61,656 nt of DNA, from the NCBI RefSeq assembly GCF_016653295.1, contig NZ_NHSF01000015.1, positions 1-61,656 on the forward strand. The letters are read 5' to 3'. The position numbers and the translations under genes were made by a program. This stretch comes from Halochromatium salexigens (lineage in GTDB: Bacteria > Pseudomonadota > Gammaproteobacteria > Chromatiales > Chromatiaceae). Below the pieces are notes generated by a model, which was not told where the DNA came from, ran no database searches, and saw only the letters and a program-made list of their open reading frames with translations. Positions 49,029 through 58,915 of this stretch are shown piece after piece. Each line of letters opens with the position of its first letter. The stretch's first letter is position 1.

Positions 49029-51710
49029 TCATTGGGTCACCGGGTTCGGCTTGTCCGGGTCGATCCGATACTTCTCGATCGCTTCGCGCACGCGCGTGGC
49101 GGGGATGCGGCCCTCGTCGGCGAGAGCCTTGAGCGCGGCGACAACGATATACCAGCGATTGACCTCGAAGAACTTGCGCAGCTGGCTGCGCATGTCGCTG
49201 CGGCCAAAGCCATCGGTGCCAAGCACGCTGTAACGGCGCGGCAGGTAGGGCCGGATCTGATCGGCGTAGGCGCGCATGTAGTCGGTCGCGGCAACGATCG
49301 GCCCGGCGCTGTCGGCCAACTGCTCGGTCACATAGGCGGTGCGCGGCGTCTCGTCCGGGTGCAGCAGGTTCCAACGCTCGACATCGATGCCATCGCGGCG
49401 TAGTTCGTTGAAGCTGGTGACGCTCCAGACATCGGTGGCGACCTCGAAGTCCCTGGCTAGCAGCCCGGCGGCGGCTTGGACCTCGCGCAGGATGGTACCG
49501 CTGCCGAGCAACTGCACGCGCGGTGCCGAGTCCGAGGCACCCGCTTCTGTTTCCGTCTCCTCGGCCGATGGCAGTCGGTAGATCCCGCGCCGGATGCCGT
49601 CCTCGACAGCCTCGGGCATCGCTGGCTGCGGATAGTTTTCGTTCATCACCGTGATGTAGTAGAAGCAGTTTTGCTTCTCGGCGTACATCCGGCGCAGGCC
49701 GTCCTGGACGATCACCGCCAGCTCATAGGCGAAGGCCGGGTCGTAGCTGACACAGTTGGGGATGGTCGCGGCGGCCAGATGGCTGTGGCCGTCCTGATGC
49801 TGCAGGCCCTCGCCGGCGAGGGTGGTGCGCCCAGCGGTGCCGCCGAGCAGGAATCCACGCGCCTGCATGTCGCCGGCGGCCCAGATCAGGTCGCCAACAC
49901 GCTGGAAGCCGAACATCGAGTAGTAGATATAGAACGGGATCATCGCCTGGCCGTGGTTGGCGTAGGCGGTGGCGGCGGCGATCCAGGACGACAGGGCGCC
50001 GGCCTCGTTGATGCCTTCCTGCAGGATCTGGCCGTTCTTCTCCTCGCGATAGTACATCACCTGATCGGAATCGACCGGCTCGTAGAGCTGGCCGACGTGC
50101 GAGTAGATGCCGAGCTGGCGGAACATGCCCTCCATGCCGAAGGTGCGTGCCTCATCGGGCACGATGGGGACCACCCGCTTGCCGATGGCCTTGTCGCGGA
50201 TGATCATCGTCATCAGCCGGACCATGGCCATGGTGGTCGACATCTCGCGTTCGCCGCTGGATTCGAGCAGTTGCGCGAAGGTCTCTAGCGCTGGCACCTC
50301 AAGCGCCGGGGCGTCATCGAAGCGGGCTGGTAAGGGGCCACCGAGCGCCTCACGGCGTTCATGCAGGTACTTCAGCTCCGGGCTGTCGGGTGCTGGCTTG
50401 TAGAAGGGCGCGGCGCCGATCTGCTCATCCGAGATCGGGATATTGAAACGATCGCGGAAGGCCTTGAGATTCGCTTCGCCCATCTTCTTCTGTGAATGGG
50501 TGATGTTCATACCTTCGCCGGCAACACCCATGCCATAACCCTTGACGGTCTTGGCGAGGATCACCGTCGGCTGACCCTCGTGGCGCATCGCGGCGGCATA
50601 GGCGTTGAAGATCTTGACCGGATCATGGCCACCGCGATTGAGGCGCCAGATGTCCTCGTCGGTCATGTTGGCGACCAGGTCGGCGAGTTCGGGATACTTG
50701 CCGAAGAAATGCTCGCGGGTGTAGGCGCCGCCCTTAGCCTTGTAGGCCTGATAGTCGCCGTCGACGCATTCCTCCATGCGCTTGAGCAGCAGGCCCTGAT
50801 TGTCGCGCGCCAGCAGCGGGTCCCAATAGCTGCCCCAAATGACCTTGATGACGTTCCAGCCGGCGCCGCGGAACACGGCTTCCAGCTCTTGGATGATCTT
50901 GCCGTTGCCTCGCACTGGGCCGTCAAGGCGCTGCAGGTTGCAGTTGATCACGAATACGAGATTGTCGAGCCGCTCGCGCGCCGCCAACGAGATGGCGCCG
51001 AGTGATTCCGGCTCGTCCATCTCGCCGTCGCCGAGGAAAGCCCAGACCTTGCGGCCCTCGGTGTTGAGGATGCCGCGATCATTCAGGTAGCGCATGAAGC
51101 GCGCCTGATAGATGGCCATGATTGGGCCCAGGCCCATTGAGACGGTCGGGAACTGCCAGAAGCCCGGCATCAGCCAGGGATGCGGATAGGAGGAGAGCCC
51201 GGGCCCGTCGACCTCCTGGCGGAAGTTGTAGAGCTGCTCCTCGCTGATGCGGCCCTCGAGGTAAGCGCGGGCGTAGATGCCGGGCGCCGAATGTCCCTGC
51301 ATGAAGACCAGATCGCCGCCGTGGTCCTTACTGCGGGCGCGGAAGAAATGGTTGAGGCCGACATCGTAGAGGGTGGCGCTGGAGGCGAACGAGGAGATGT
51401 GGCCGCCGAGTTCGGCGGAGAACCGATTCGCCTGCACCACCATGGCCATCGCGTTCCAGCGGATGAACGAGCGGATACGCCGCTCCATCGCCCGATCACC
51501 GGGGAAGCGCTCCTGCTTCTGCATCGGGATCGTGTTCACGTAGGCGGTGTTGGCGCTGAATGGCAGATAGGCACCGGAGCGGCGGGCTTTATCGGTCAGG
51601 CGCTCAAGCAAGTAGTGAGCGCGCTCGATGCCCTCGTGCTCGAGCACGGCATCCAGGGACTCGAGCCACTCTTGGGTCTCCTGGGGATCGATGTCGGGCT
51701 TATTGGACAT
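49029..51710 (-). CDS. aceE: Pyruvate dehydrogenase E1 component, homodimeric type
   Basis: This 893-residue thiamine-diphosphate enzyme decarboxylates pyruvate and transfers the hydroxyethyl to E2. The homodimeric type of proteobacteria is shown by KPDIDPQETQEWLESLDAVL at the start, GHISSFASSATLYDVGLNHF, the ThDP motif WAFLGDGEMDEPESLGAISL with LVFVINCNLQRLDGPVRGN, and the YYITVMNENYPQPAMPEAVE region. It is the first gene of the operon, and the 3' gap to aceF has no gene. Confidence 0.97.
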   Translation of the reverse strand: MSNKPDIDPQETQEWLESLDAVLEHEGIERAHYLLERLTDKARRSGAYLPFSANTAYVNTIPMQKQERFPGDRAMERRIRSFIRWNAMAMVVQANRFSAELGGHISSFASSATLYDVGLNHFFRARSKDHGGDLVFMQGHSAPGIYARAYLEGRISEEQLYNFRQEVDGPGLSSYPHPWLMPGFWQFPTVSMGLGPIMAIYQARFMRYLNDRGILNTEGRKVWAFLGDGEMDEPESLGAISLAARERLDNLVFVINCNLQRLDGPVRGNGKIIQELEAVFRGAGWNVIKVIWGSYWDPLLARDNQGLLLKRMEECVDGDYQAYKAKGGAYTREHFFGKYPELADLVANMTDEDIWRLNRGGHDPVKIFNAYAAAMRHEGQPTVILAKTVKGYGMGVAGEGMNITHSQKKMGEANLKAFRDRFNIPISDEQIGAAPFYKPAPDSPELKYLHERREALGGPLPARFDDAPALEVPALETFAQLLESSGEREMSTTMAMVRLMTMIIRDKAIGKRVVPIVPDEARTFGMEGMFRQLGIYSHVGQLYEPVDSDQVMYYREEKNGQILQEGINEAGALSSWIAAATAYANHGQAMIPFYIYYSMFGFQRVGDLIWAAGDMQARGFLLGGTAGRTTLAGEGLQHQDGHSHLAAATIPNCVSYDPAFAYELAVIVQDGLRRMYAEKQNCFYYITVMNENYPQPAMPEAVEDGIRRGIYRLPSAEETETEAGASDSAPRVQLLGSGTILREVQAAAGLLARDFEVATDVWSVTSFNELRRDGIDVERWNLLHPDETPRTAYVTEQLADSAGPIVAATDYMRAYADQIRPYLPRRYSVLGTDGFGRSDMRSQLRKFFEVNRWYIVVAALKALADEGRIPATRVREAIEKYRIDPDKPNPVTQ

Positions 51711-51814
51711 GGCGTTTCCTAGGGCGAGGGCGCACTGATGCAGCGGAGCAAGCGAAAGCCGCCAAAGCTACCGGAGCTGTAGTGGGTTGGCAAATACTGA
51801 TGATTGAGTTTCCG

Positions 51815-51840
51815 CAAAAAGCCCCCGGCTGACGGGGGCT
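51815..51840 (-). terminator. Intrinsic terminator for the secreted sulfur-globule-like gene
   Basis: On the minus strand AGCCCCCGTCAGCCGGGGGC is followed by TTTTTGCGG, a GC-rich hairpin with a seven-base loop and a T run. It lies 85 bp downstream of the gene ending at 51925, in the correct orientation. Confidence 0.8.
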
Positions 51841-51924
51841 TGTGATCGAAACGGTGGCGTGCTCAGTGGATGTTGAACACGGCCGGTCGATCAAGAGTAA
51901 AGCCCAAGGTCTGGGCTCATGCAA

Positions 51925-52623
51925 TCAACTCGCTTGGTTGGAGGCTGGAGCTGAATCAACGGTCTGGTCGTTGGACTCGACGTTGCTGTCAGCCTCGCTC
52001 TTGTTGCTCTCCGATGCACAGTCCCGAGCGGGAGCGGCGTAAGGCATTGGCCGCCGTGCCTGGCGGTTGCAGAGCCGGTCCTGTCGGCGCTGCTCGGCAA
52101 GGGCCCGACGTTGTTCGGCGATGGCTTGCATTGCGGCGCGGCGCGCGTCCGCTTGCTGCTTGAGCGCGGTGCGATAGGCGTCGATCTCCGCCTTGCGCTC
52201 CTCGGGGTTGAGTGAAAACTCCGGCATTGCGGGCAGGTCATCGTAGCCGGGGATCTCGGGGATGGCCGGGCGTTCACCGAAGGTGGGCATCTCGGGCATC
52301 GCTGGACGCTCGCCGAACGTGGGTGGCTCGGGCAGGTTCTGGGCGCTCATGAAATCAGGCCGTTCCGGCATCGGCAGGTCGTGAGCGTTGCGCCGCGCAT
52401 CCATCGCCTGGCGGTGCGTTTCCATCCTCTCGATGGCCGCTTCGCGCTGACGCTTGGTCATTTGCCGGAGCTGCTGTGGCGACGGCGGTGCAACCGCATA
52501 GGGCGTGCCATAGGCATAGGGAGCATGAAAGGGGCCCGCGTAAGGCGGGCTCCACCAGGCTGCGGCGGTCATCGAGGCGAGGGCGAGCGTCGCGGCTGAC
52601 GCGGAGAGGATGAGACGTTTCAT
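51925..52623 (-). CDS. Secreted Pro-rich protein, sulfur globule protein-like
   Basis: This 232-residue protein starts at the ATG at 52623 with a signal peptide (LILSASAATLALASMTAAAW). The mature N-terminus is Tyr/Pro-rich (WWSPPYAGPFHAPYAYGTPY), followed by a KRQREAAIERMETHRQAMDA helix and repeats of the form TFGERPAMPEMP and IPEIPGYDDLPAMPEF. Then comes a charged coiled coil (AIAEQRRALAEQRRQDRL) and a Ser/Asn-rich tail. I remember coiled-coil sulfur globule proteins (SgpD-like) in Allochromatium with this kind of structure, so I assign it tentatively. A terminator lies downstream. Confidence 0.5.
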   Translation of the reverse strand: MKRLILSASAATLALASMTAAAWWSPPYAGPFHAPYAYGTPYAVAPPSPQQLRQMTKRQREAAIERMETHRQAMDARRNAHDLPMPERPDFMSAQNLPEPPTFGERPAMPEMPTFGERPAIPEIPGYDDLPAMPEFSLNPEERKAEIDAYRTALKQQADARRAAMQAIAEQRRALAEQRRQDRLCNRQARRPMPYAAPARDCASESNKSEADSNVESNDQTVDSAPASNQAS

Positions 52624-52835
52624 GGGCAGACCTTGACTCAGTAAATCGAATGAGAATGGGGGATGTCGCAAACCGTCCTGCCTCCTTGACGTTTCTTGTT
52701 ATCCGGCTGGCGGTCACGCCCAGCATGCACGCCACATCGAGGGCAGGATGCTCGTTAGTCTATAAGAAAATAGTAAAGTATCAACCAAGGAAAGGTGTGG
52801 CTCCGCGCCCTAGACCTCTCTGTCATTGATGGTTA

Positions 52836-54032
52836 TCAATGATTCGACAGTTGCTCGGCGGACTGCTCGACGAGGGTCAAAAAGTCACGGCAGCGTGCCG
52901 TGAGATCCGGGCTAACGTGCAGATCGCCGCCGATCAGCAGCATGCTGTCGTGGCCATAGAAGCGCACTAGCTCGGGCACCTGCTCCAAGCGCATCCCGCC
53001 AGCGGGTACCGGCCAGATCGGAGCCAGTCGCTTCAACGGAGTCCTCGCGGAGGTCGCGATCTCACGACACTCAGTGGTACTAAACGCGAAACGCCCACCG
53101 TAGCTCGGGAAGATGGTCGCATCGGCACCGGCGAGGCGGGCGAGGGTGCCGAACAAGACGCCATGCGCGACACCCTGATTTGGTCCCAGGCTTAGGCCAC
53201 CGAGCAGCGCCGGATGACTCAGGAGGGGGAGTGCGAGTTGATCATCATCGGCTAGGCGCCGCAGGCTATCGAGCCCGGTCAGGCCTGGACAGAGCAGCAG
53301 CCCACCGGCGCCTTGCGCGCGAGCGCGTGCCGCGCGTGGGACGATCTCATCGGCGGGTGCGGTGACGTTCGGCAGATAGAGGCTGGTGCGTCCGGTTTTC
53401 TGGTTGGCGCGGGCTACCGCCTCGGCGCAGCGGCTGACACGCTCATCGAACGGACAGAAGCGCTGATCGCTCAGGCCATGGTCATCCTTGATCAGGTCGA
53501 TGCCGCCGAGGGCCAGCCGATAGGTCAGGTCTGCTAGCTCGATCGGACTGAGCCCCATCGGCTTCAGGGCCGTGCAGAGTAATGGGCGATGCCTGACACC
53601 TAGGCGTTGGCGCAGTCCTGCGATGCCAAAACGCGGTCCGCGGTAATGCTGCAGCAAGCGTGGTGGCAGTTCGATGCGCTGCAGTCGGATGCCGGGTTGA
53701 AGCGCGACATTGCCGAACAGGACATTGAGTAGCTGCGTAAACTCGCGCCCAGCGGTCTCGATCGGGTAGCGGATGCCGACCTCGCAGCCGCTGTTACCAT
53801 CATCGATTGGACAGGGCGCAATCGCGGTGATTTCGCCGACGATCTGTGCGCGAATCGCCTCGCTCGGGATCAGCGCATCCGGGAACTCGACTGTCTGTTC
53901 GAGGCAGATCGCGCGGGCGCGCGACTCCGCCTCGCTTGCAGAACCGCTGAGGCGATAGACTGCGGTGAAGCGCTCGCCACTGAGTGAGAGGTGAGACTGC
54001 TCATTCCCGTCATCCCTGGCATCAGAATTCAT
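52836..54032 (-). CDS. RuBisCO-like protein (form IV)
   Basis: This 398-residue protein starts at the ATG at 54032, which overlaps the chemoreceptor stop by 11 bp. The RuBisCO large-subunit fold is visible, but the active site differs. The first Lys region reads [10 protein letters not shown], keeping the Lys175-like residue (157) while the next Lys position is Met. The metal site reads [15 protein letters not shown], with the carbamylated Lys (182) and Asp (184) retained but His (185) replacing Glu. The loop-6 Lys is not found. It therefore cannot be a carboxylase. Form IV proteins include enolases/isomerases of sulfur or sugar salvage. The substrate is unknown. Confidence 0.88.
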   Translation of the reverse strand: MNSDARDDGNEQSHLSLSGERFTAVYRLSGSASEAESRARAICLEQTVEFPDALIPSEAIRAQIVGEITAIAPCPIDDGNSGCEVGIRYPIETAGREFTQLLNVLFGNVALQPGIRLQRIELPPRLLQHYRGPRFGIAGLRQRLGVRHRPLLCTALKPMGLSPIELADLTYRLALGGIDLIKDDHGLSDQRFCPFDERVSRCAEAVARANQKTGRTSLYLPNVTAPADEIVPRAARARAQGAGGLLLCPGLTGLDSLRRLADDDQLALPLLSHPALLGGLSLGPNQGVAHGVLFGTLARLAGADATIFPSYGGRFAFSTTECREIATSARTPLKRLAPIWPVPAGGMRLEQVPELVRFYGHDSMLLIGGDLHVSPDLTARCRDFLTLVEQSAEQLSNH

Positions 54033-56388
54033 CGTGCGTCTGTCGAGACTGCTGTTGCAGTAACGGGGGGTGTTGACTGAACGCGTGTTCGTCGCCGCTC
54101 GAGTCCGCTCCGGTGTCGTCGGTCCTGACGCCATCGACGAGATAGCGTAGATCGGCAACGATCTGCTTCAGCTGGTTGGCCTGGTTGGCCAATTCTTCGC
54201 TTGCTGCGGACGATTCCTCGGCGTTGGAGGCGCTGATCTGGGTCACCTTGTCCATCTGCGAGACCGCGAGGTTGATCTGCTCGACACCACGCGCCTGCTC
54301 GTCACTGGCTGTGGCTACCTCGCTCATCAGCTGGGTGACTTGGGTGCTGGCGTGCACGGTCTCCTCGAACAGGGAGACCATCTCCTCAGCGACGGCTTTG
54401 CCGAGGTACTTCTCCAACTCGGCGGAGACATCCTTGATGCGGGCGGCGTTATCCTGCGCGGACTTCATCAGCTCGTTGGTGTTCTTGACCTCCTCGGCAC
54501 TGCGCTGGGCCAATTTGCGCACCTCGTCGGCGACTACGGCAAAGCCCTTGCCCTGCTCACCGGCGCGCGCAGCCTCGACTGCGGCATTCAGCGCCAGTAG
54601 GTTGGTCTGGAAGGCGATGCCGTCGATGGTGGAAACCACCTTGGCGGTGCTGTTGGTGCTTTCTTCGATCGCCTTGATGGCGGTATCCAGTTTTTCGATA
54701 CGCTTTCGCACCTCTTCCGCGGTGGCGCGGGCGGCCTTGACGCCTTGGTCGGCCTTGTCATTGGCGGTGCGGCTGAGGGTATCGGCCTCGCGGGCGTGCT
54801 CGGCATTCTGCCGCGTGCCGGCGGCCATCTCTTCGACACTGGAGCTCGTTTCCTCAAGGCTGCTGGCTTGTTCACCGGCGCCCTCGGCCATCTGCTGACT
54901 ACTGATATTGACATGGCCACTGACAGTGGCCACCTGCTCGCTGCCGTCTTGTAGATCCTTGACGACGCGATTGATGGGGCCGACGATCGAACGGGTGATA
55001 AGCCAAGCGAGGACGATGCCCAACACCAGCGCGACAACCAAGCCAATGCCGACCACCAGGCTGCTGAGGGTCATGGTGTTCTTGGTGTCATCGGCAATCT
55101 GTTGCGTGTTTTCCAGACCGGCATCAGCCGTGGCCTTGCACGCCGTGATCAATTGTCTCCCGGCGTCCGTGCGTTCCAACGCGAGCCTCTCCCTGATATT
55201 CCAGTTTTCGACTAAGCGTTCCATGGCCGTCTGATAGCCGGTCGCTGCGCTGCCGGTCGCGGCGATCTGATCCAGCAGGGCCGTATCGGTCACGCTGTCT
55301 TCAAGCGTGGTCAGCAGATCCTGGATCTTTGGCATATTCGTGTCCAGGGCATCCTCGATATAGCTGAGGTCATTGAGCGCCTGGGCCTTAAAGGCACTGA
55401 TCCGGGTCTCGTTGCCAAGATCGACGATCTGGTTGGCCAAGGTAATCGCGCGATGGCCGTTCGTCATGTCGGTGGCCAATGCCTCGATCTGATTCTCCAG
55501 AAACGCTTTGGATGCATCGACGAAGCGACTCGCTTCAAGGTCCATGGCCTTGCGGAGCTGGCCGAGGAGTTGTTCATTGGCGGCGAAATCCTTGTCCGCC
55601 TCCATCCCATAGGCCACGATGGCAGCCTGATAATCGGCCGCGCTTTGTTCGATTGTATCCAGTTGCGTGATATCTTCTTGCAGGCGCGTGATCGGTCTGA
55701 TCACATCGATCTCGGGGGCGATGGCCGTCAGATGCTCAATCGCCTCTTGCCGCAGCGCTGGTTGCCGCATTGCTTGAGCCTGGAAGTTAGCGACGCGCGC
55801 GCTGCTGCCAAGCTCGACGATACGGTTGACGGCCTGGACTTTCGCGAGTCGCTCCTCGAGTGCTTGCTCGAATAGTGCATTTTCGAGCTCCAGAAACTTG
55901 TTCGCGGCTTGCATGTAGTCAGCCGCGTTGTCATCGAGTTGCTGGCGGTTGGCTTTAAACCGCTCCGTCAATTGGCGTGTCTGTTCCATCAAGTCGACGT
56001 AGGTGTCGCGCGCCTGTTGGGCAGTTGCGATCTGGCCACTCAATGCGGATAGATGTGAGGCGGTTTTGTTGAGCGCCGTTGCATCGGCAAGCGCTTCGTC
56101 TAGTAACGCCGCTTCGGCTTCGGCCTCCTGCCAATGGTTGTCGGCCCCGGTCAGGCCATAACCGCGCATGGCATACATGAGGCGGTTCGCGGCACCGCGC
56201 AGGCGAGAGGCGACCTCAACTTCGGGCACATACTCTTCGGCCAACATCACCGATTTGTTCTTGACGGCAAGCATGTTGAGGGTGGCAATGCCGCCGAGGA
56301 GCGCGATGATCGCAATCAATGCCGCGAATCCTAAAATAATCTTGCTGCTAAGCTTGAGGTCTTGAAACATATTGTCCTTAAAATCCAT
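54022..56388 (-). CDS. Methyl-accepting chemotaxis protein with duplicated helical sensor
   Basis: The frame codes 788 residues; an ATG 6 codons downstream (56370) is an alternative start. A transmembrane segment at about 16-38 is followed by a 400-residue periplasmic region. That region contains two diverged repeats, about 160-280 and 285-405, sharing [20 protein letters not shown] and [20 protein letters not shown]. The second transmembrane helix is at about 440-464, then HAMP. The signalling domain has the hairpin tip [20 protein letters not shown] with [17 protein letters not shown]. The ligand is unknown. Its stop overlaps the RuBisCO-like gene. Confidence 0.93.
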   Translation of the reverse strand: MDFKDNMFQDLKLSSKIILGFAALIAIIALLGGIATLNMLAVKNKSVMLAEEYVPEVEVASRLRGAANRLMYAMRGYGLTGADNHWQEAEAEAALLDEALADATALNKTASHLSALSGQIATAQQARDTYVDLMEQTRQLTERFKANRQQLDDNAADYMQAANKFLELENALFEQALEERLAKVQAVNRIVELGSSARVANFQAQAMRQPALRQEAIEHLTAIAPEIDVIRPITRLQEDITQLDTIEQSAADYQAAIVAYGMEADKDFAANEQLLGQLRKAMDLEASRFVDASKAFLENQIEALATDMTNGHRAITLANQIVDLGNETRISAFKAQALNDLSYIEDALDTNMPKIQDLLTTLEDSVTDTALLDQIAATGSAATGYQTAMERLVENWNIRERLALERTDAGRQLITACKATADAGLENTQQIADDTKNTMTLSSLVVGIGLVVALVLGIVLAWLITRSIVGPINRVVKDLQDGSEQVATVSGHVNISSQQMAEGAGEQASSLEETSSSVEEMAAGTRQNAEHAREADTLSRTANDKADQGVKAARATAEEVRKRIEKLDTAIKAIEESTNSTAKVVSTIDGIAFQTNLLALNAAVEAARAGEQGKGFAVVADEVRKLAQRSAEEVKNTNELMKSAQDNAARIKDVSAELEKYLGKAVAEEMVSLFEETVHASTQVTQLMSEVATASDEQARGVEQINLAVSQMDKVTQISASNAEESSAASEELANQANQLKQIVADLRYLVDGVRTDDTGADSSGDEHAFSQHPPLLQQQSRQTHDEF

Positions 56389-56447
56389 TGTTTATAAAGG
56401 AGTGTATGGGGCTTCCAAGCAGGCGGCGAAGCGTTGGGCTTGCGCGT

Positions 56448-56483
56448 ATGCTGATGCTGATGCTGATGCTGATGCTGATGCTA
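56448..56483. repeat. Hexanucleotide tandem repeat upstream of the chemoreceptor
   Basis: Five copies of ATGCTG and a sixth ending ATGCTA form a 36-bp perfect or near-perfect array, 60 bp upstream of the chemoreceptor start on the other strand. The short open frames that run through it (encoding Met-Leu or Ala-Asp repeats) are not credible genes. Variation in copy number could alter promoter spacing. Confidence 0.9.
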
Positions 56484-56622
56484 ACGCGCGAACAGCCAAT
56501 GCGACAGCATGGGCGCCAAGACGCATCGAAATGCGTCACTCGGTTCGGCACTATAGCCCAAAATCTGGAGCGCTATAAACGTTCCCGGTTGGTCTTCCGG
56601 CAAAACCGATGAGGTGCATCAG

Positions 56623-57246
56623 ATGGCTCCGCTGTATGTGTTGTTAGCGCTTGCGAGTGGGCTCTTGCTGGCGCTGATCGGGTCGCTACTGCGCGGGCGA
56701 GGAGCGCGTTTGCGTGGTGAACCCTTCGAACGGCGGTCGCTGTTGTCGGCTGATGAACGGTGCTGCCATCAGCGGATTCAGAAGGCGGCAGGCGAGGGCT
56801 ATGCAGTATTCCCTCGGGTCTCGGCTCTAGCGTTGTTACAGCCGCTGCCCCGGATTGGGCGTCGGCAGCGGCGCCTAGCACAGGCCCATTTGCGCGAAGG
56901 CTGGGCGGATCTGGTGATCTGTTCGGCCGCGGATGCCCATCCGCTCGCCACGGTCCGGCTCGTGCGCGCTGGAGAGGGGCGACGCGAGCGGCGGATGGCA
57001 GCACGGATGCGATCGGCGTTTGCCGCAGCCGGGATGCCGGTGATTGAGCTGAATCTAACTGAGCTTCCCACTGAGGAACGCCTTCGGGCCTTGGTGCATG
57101 AAGCGCTGGCGATGACCGGTGTACGCCTGACGGTGCATCCGGAGCCAAGCCTTGGTCGAGCCGAGCATAACGATGACGAAGAAACCGCGTTGCTCTCGGA
57201 ACTCTCCGCGGCCATGCGAGACTCGGAGGCCCTGTCCGATCGCTGA
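56623..57246 (+). CDS. DUF2726-like protein with N-terminal membrane anchor
   Basis: This 207-residue protein starts at the ATG at 56623, 8 bp after GATGAGG. An N-terminal helix (YVLLALASGLLLALIGSLL) anchors it. The rest resembles DUF2726: LLSADERCCHQRIQKAAGEG, WADLVICSAADAHPLATVRL, then the SAFAAAGMPVIELNL strand. In typical members the second strand carries ELD of a PD-(D/E)XK core. Here it reads VRLV, so the nuclease site seems lost. Function unknown. It is divergent from the chemoreceptor. Confidence 0.65.
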   Translation: MAPLYVLLALASGLLLALIGSLLRGRGARLRGEPFERRSLLSADERCCHQRIQKAAGEGYAVFPRVSALALLQPLPRIGRRQRRLAQAHLREGWADLVICSAADAHPLATVRLVRAGEGRRERRMAARMRSAFAAAGMPVIELNLTELPTEERLRALVHEALAMTGVRLTVHPEPSLGRAEHNDDEETALLSELSAAMRDSEALSDR

Positions 57247-57344
57247 GGCTGAACAGAGCGGTACACACCTTAGATCAATTGCGGCCCGAGCAATGCAACG
57301 CCCAGACCCATGATGCACCGAAGAGCCGCAACGCTGACAGGGGC

Positions 57345-57677
57345 TCAGCGCTCATTCAGTGGGTTGCTCAGGTCGAGCCAGAGGCGCCCCTCGGCGCATT
57401 CGACCCGATAGGTGCGGATCGGCTCATCGGCCGGCTCATCCTCGGGCTGGCCGGTCTCCAGGCTGAAGCGACTGCCATGCAGCGAGCATTTGATGCGGGC
57501 ACCGTCCAGGCAGCCGTAGGAGAGCGGATAGTCTTCGTGGCTGCAGTTGTCCTCGACGGCGTAGAAGCGCTCATCGACGCGGGCGATGAGGTAGGGCTTG
57601 CTTGCGACCTCGACGCGGATGAATTTGCCCGGCTCGATGGCGTCGGCCTGGGCGACCTCGATGAAGGGTGATTCCAT
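57345..57677 (-). CDS. Rieske-type 2Fe-2S ferredoxin
   Basis: This 110-residue protein has the two Rieske ligand pairs: NCSHEDYPLSYGCLDG (C-x-H) and IKCSLHGSRFSL (C-x-x-H). The length and lack of a membrane segment indicate a soluble dioxygenase-type ferredoxin. It would deliver electrons to an oxygenase or act in a redox chain. The partner is not in the window. It lies 15 bp downstream of the trpD2-like gene on the same strand. Confidence 0.92.
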   Translation of the reverse strand: MESPFIEVAQADAIEPGKFIRVEVASKPYLIARVDERFYAVEDNCSHEDYPLSYGCLDGARIKCSLHGSRFSLETGQPEDEPADEPIRTYRVECAEGRLWLDLSNPLNER

Positions 57678-57692
57678 GGTTCTGCTCCTGGG

Positions 57693-58793
57693 TCAACGCA
57701 AACGCCGGGCGGCGGCGCCGGCGTCGAGCACGGCGCGGATGCGATCGGCGCCGGCGGCGATGGTCTGCTCGCGCCCGAGGTGCCAGAGGATCAAGGCGCC
57801 GGAGAAGATCAGGCTGTCGTAGGTCGGCCCGCGCTGGCCCTCCAGTGCCGCCATGCCAGCCTGAGCGGCGGCCTGGGCGGTGGCGGCGACATCGACGGCG
57901 ACGGCGATATCATCGCTCGGGCGGCTCGTGGTGGGCAGATCCTCCGGCAAGGGCACGGCACGGACATTTTGCTCGATGCCAACCTCGGCCGGGTCGATGT
58001 CGAACGATTGCTCCTCGCCCATCTGCTGATAGTTGAAGCAGACCCCGTTCTGGCGCAGCGAGGGCACGATGCCGCCCTCGACACCGCGCACCAGCAAGGC
58101 GGAGTCGAAGCCGGCGTGGCGCGCGAGCAGGGCGTAGATGCGCGGATAGGGCTTGTGCACATAGCCGGTGACCAGATGTGTCTTCTGGCGGCCGTGGATC
58201 GGGCGTGCCATGACCTCGACCGTGGTGATGGCCTGGCGCTTGACGATGGTGCCGCGCAGCGGCACTAGGTCGTGCAGCTTGGGCGCGAAGGCGCGCTGAT
58301 CGATGTAGGTCCAGCCGATGGCCGGGTCCGAGACGCGCGCCGCCGCCTCGGCGGGACTCAGATCGACCGCGATGCCAGCGGCTTGCAGCACGTGCCGATG
58401 GGTGACGCCGAACTTGGGGCCGACCGCATCGACCCCGTGCGCGACCGCTGGCACGCCGCACTCGGCGAGGATCGGCGCGAGGAAGGGCGAGGCCGGCAGG
58501 CAGCGGTTGTAGCCATCATAGGGGTCGGCGAGATCGACCACCTCGTCGACCTCGGCGACCACATGTTCGGTCGCATCGCGCACCGCATCGAGGATGCCGC
58601 GCTGCTCGTCATCGGTCTCGCGTTTCATGCGCAGCGCGATCAGGAACAGGCCCGCCTGCACCGGATCGACCGCGTCGTCGAGGATGGCATTCATGCCAAG
58701 GCGCGCCTCGTCCATCGAGATGTCCTTCGACAACTCCGGACCGGTGGCAATGCGTTGCAGGATCGAGCGCATCGTGCGTTGGGTATCGTTCAT
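57693..58793 (-). CDS. TrpD2-like anthranilate phosphoribosyltransferase homologue
   Basis: This 366-residue protein starts at the ATG at 58793; the frame upstream is Pro/Ala-rich and not family-like. It has the N-terminal helical part SMDEARLGMNAILDDAVDPV followed by FLIALRMKRET, and a catalytic region DLADPYDGYNRCLPASPFLA instead of the usual GTGGD. VDAVGPKFGVTHRHVLQAAG follows. These are features of the TrpD2/YbiB family, whose members bind nucleic acids rather than make tryptophan. Assigned role is therefore uncertain. Confidence 0.8.
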   Translation of the reverse strand: MNDTQRTMRSILQRIATGPELSKDISMDEARLGMNAILDDAVDPVQAGLFLIALRMKRETDDEQRGILDAVRDATEHVVAEVDEVVDLADPYDGYNRCLPASPFLAPILAECGVPAVAHGVDAVGPKFGVTHRHVLQAAGIAVDLSPAEAAARVSDPAIGWTYIDQRAFAPKLHDLVPLRGTIVKRQAITTVEVMARPIHGRQKTHLVTGYVHKPYPRIYALLARHAGFDSALLVRGVEGGIVPSLRQNGVCFNYQQMGEEQSFDIDPAEVGIEQNVRAVPLPEDLPTTSRPSDDIAVAVDVAATAQAAAQAGMAALEGQRGPTYDSLIFSGALILWHLGREQTIAAGADRIRAVLDAGAAARRLR

Positions 58794-58915
58794 AGCGGGA
58801 ACATCTCGTGGAAGGCGTGTGGAGTCATGCGGATGGAGCGCTGATGAGCCAAGCGCGAACCCGGCAAAACTCGGGGTTGGTGGGGCTGGCTTCAAGGCGG
58901 GCGCTGGCGGATGGC

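Noticed and set aside
56388-56612. Plus-strand frames through the hexanucleotide repeat
   Set aside because: They encode Met-Leu or Ala-Asp repeats only because of the DNA repeat and lack a ribosome-binding site.
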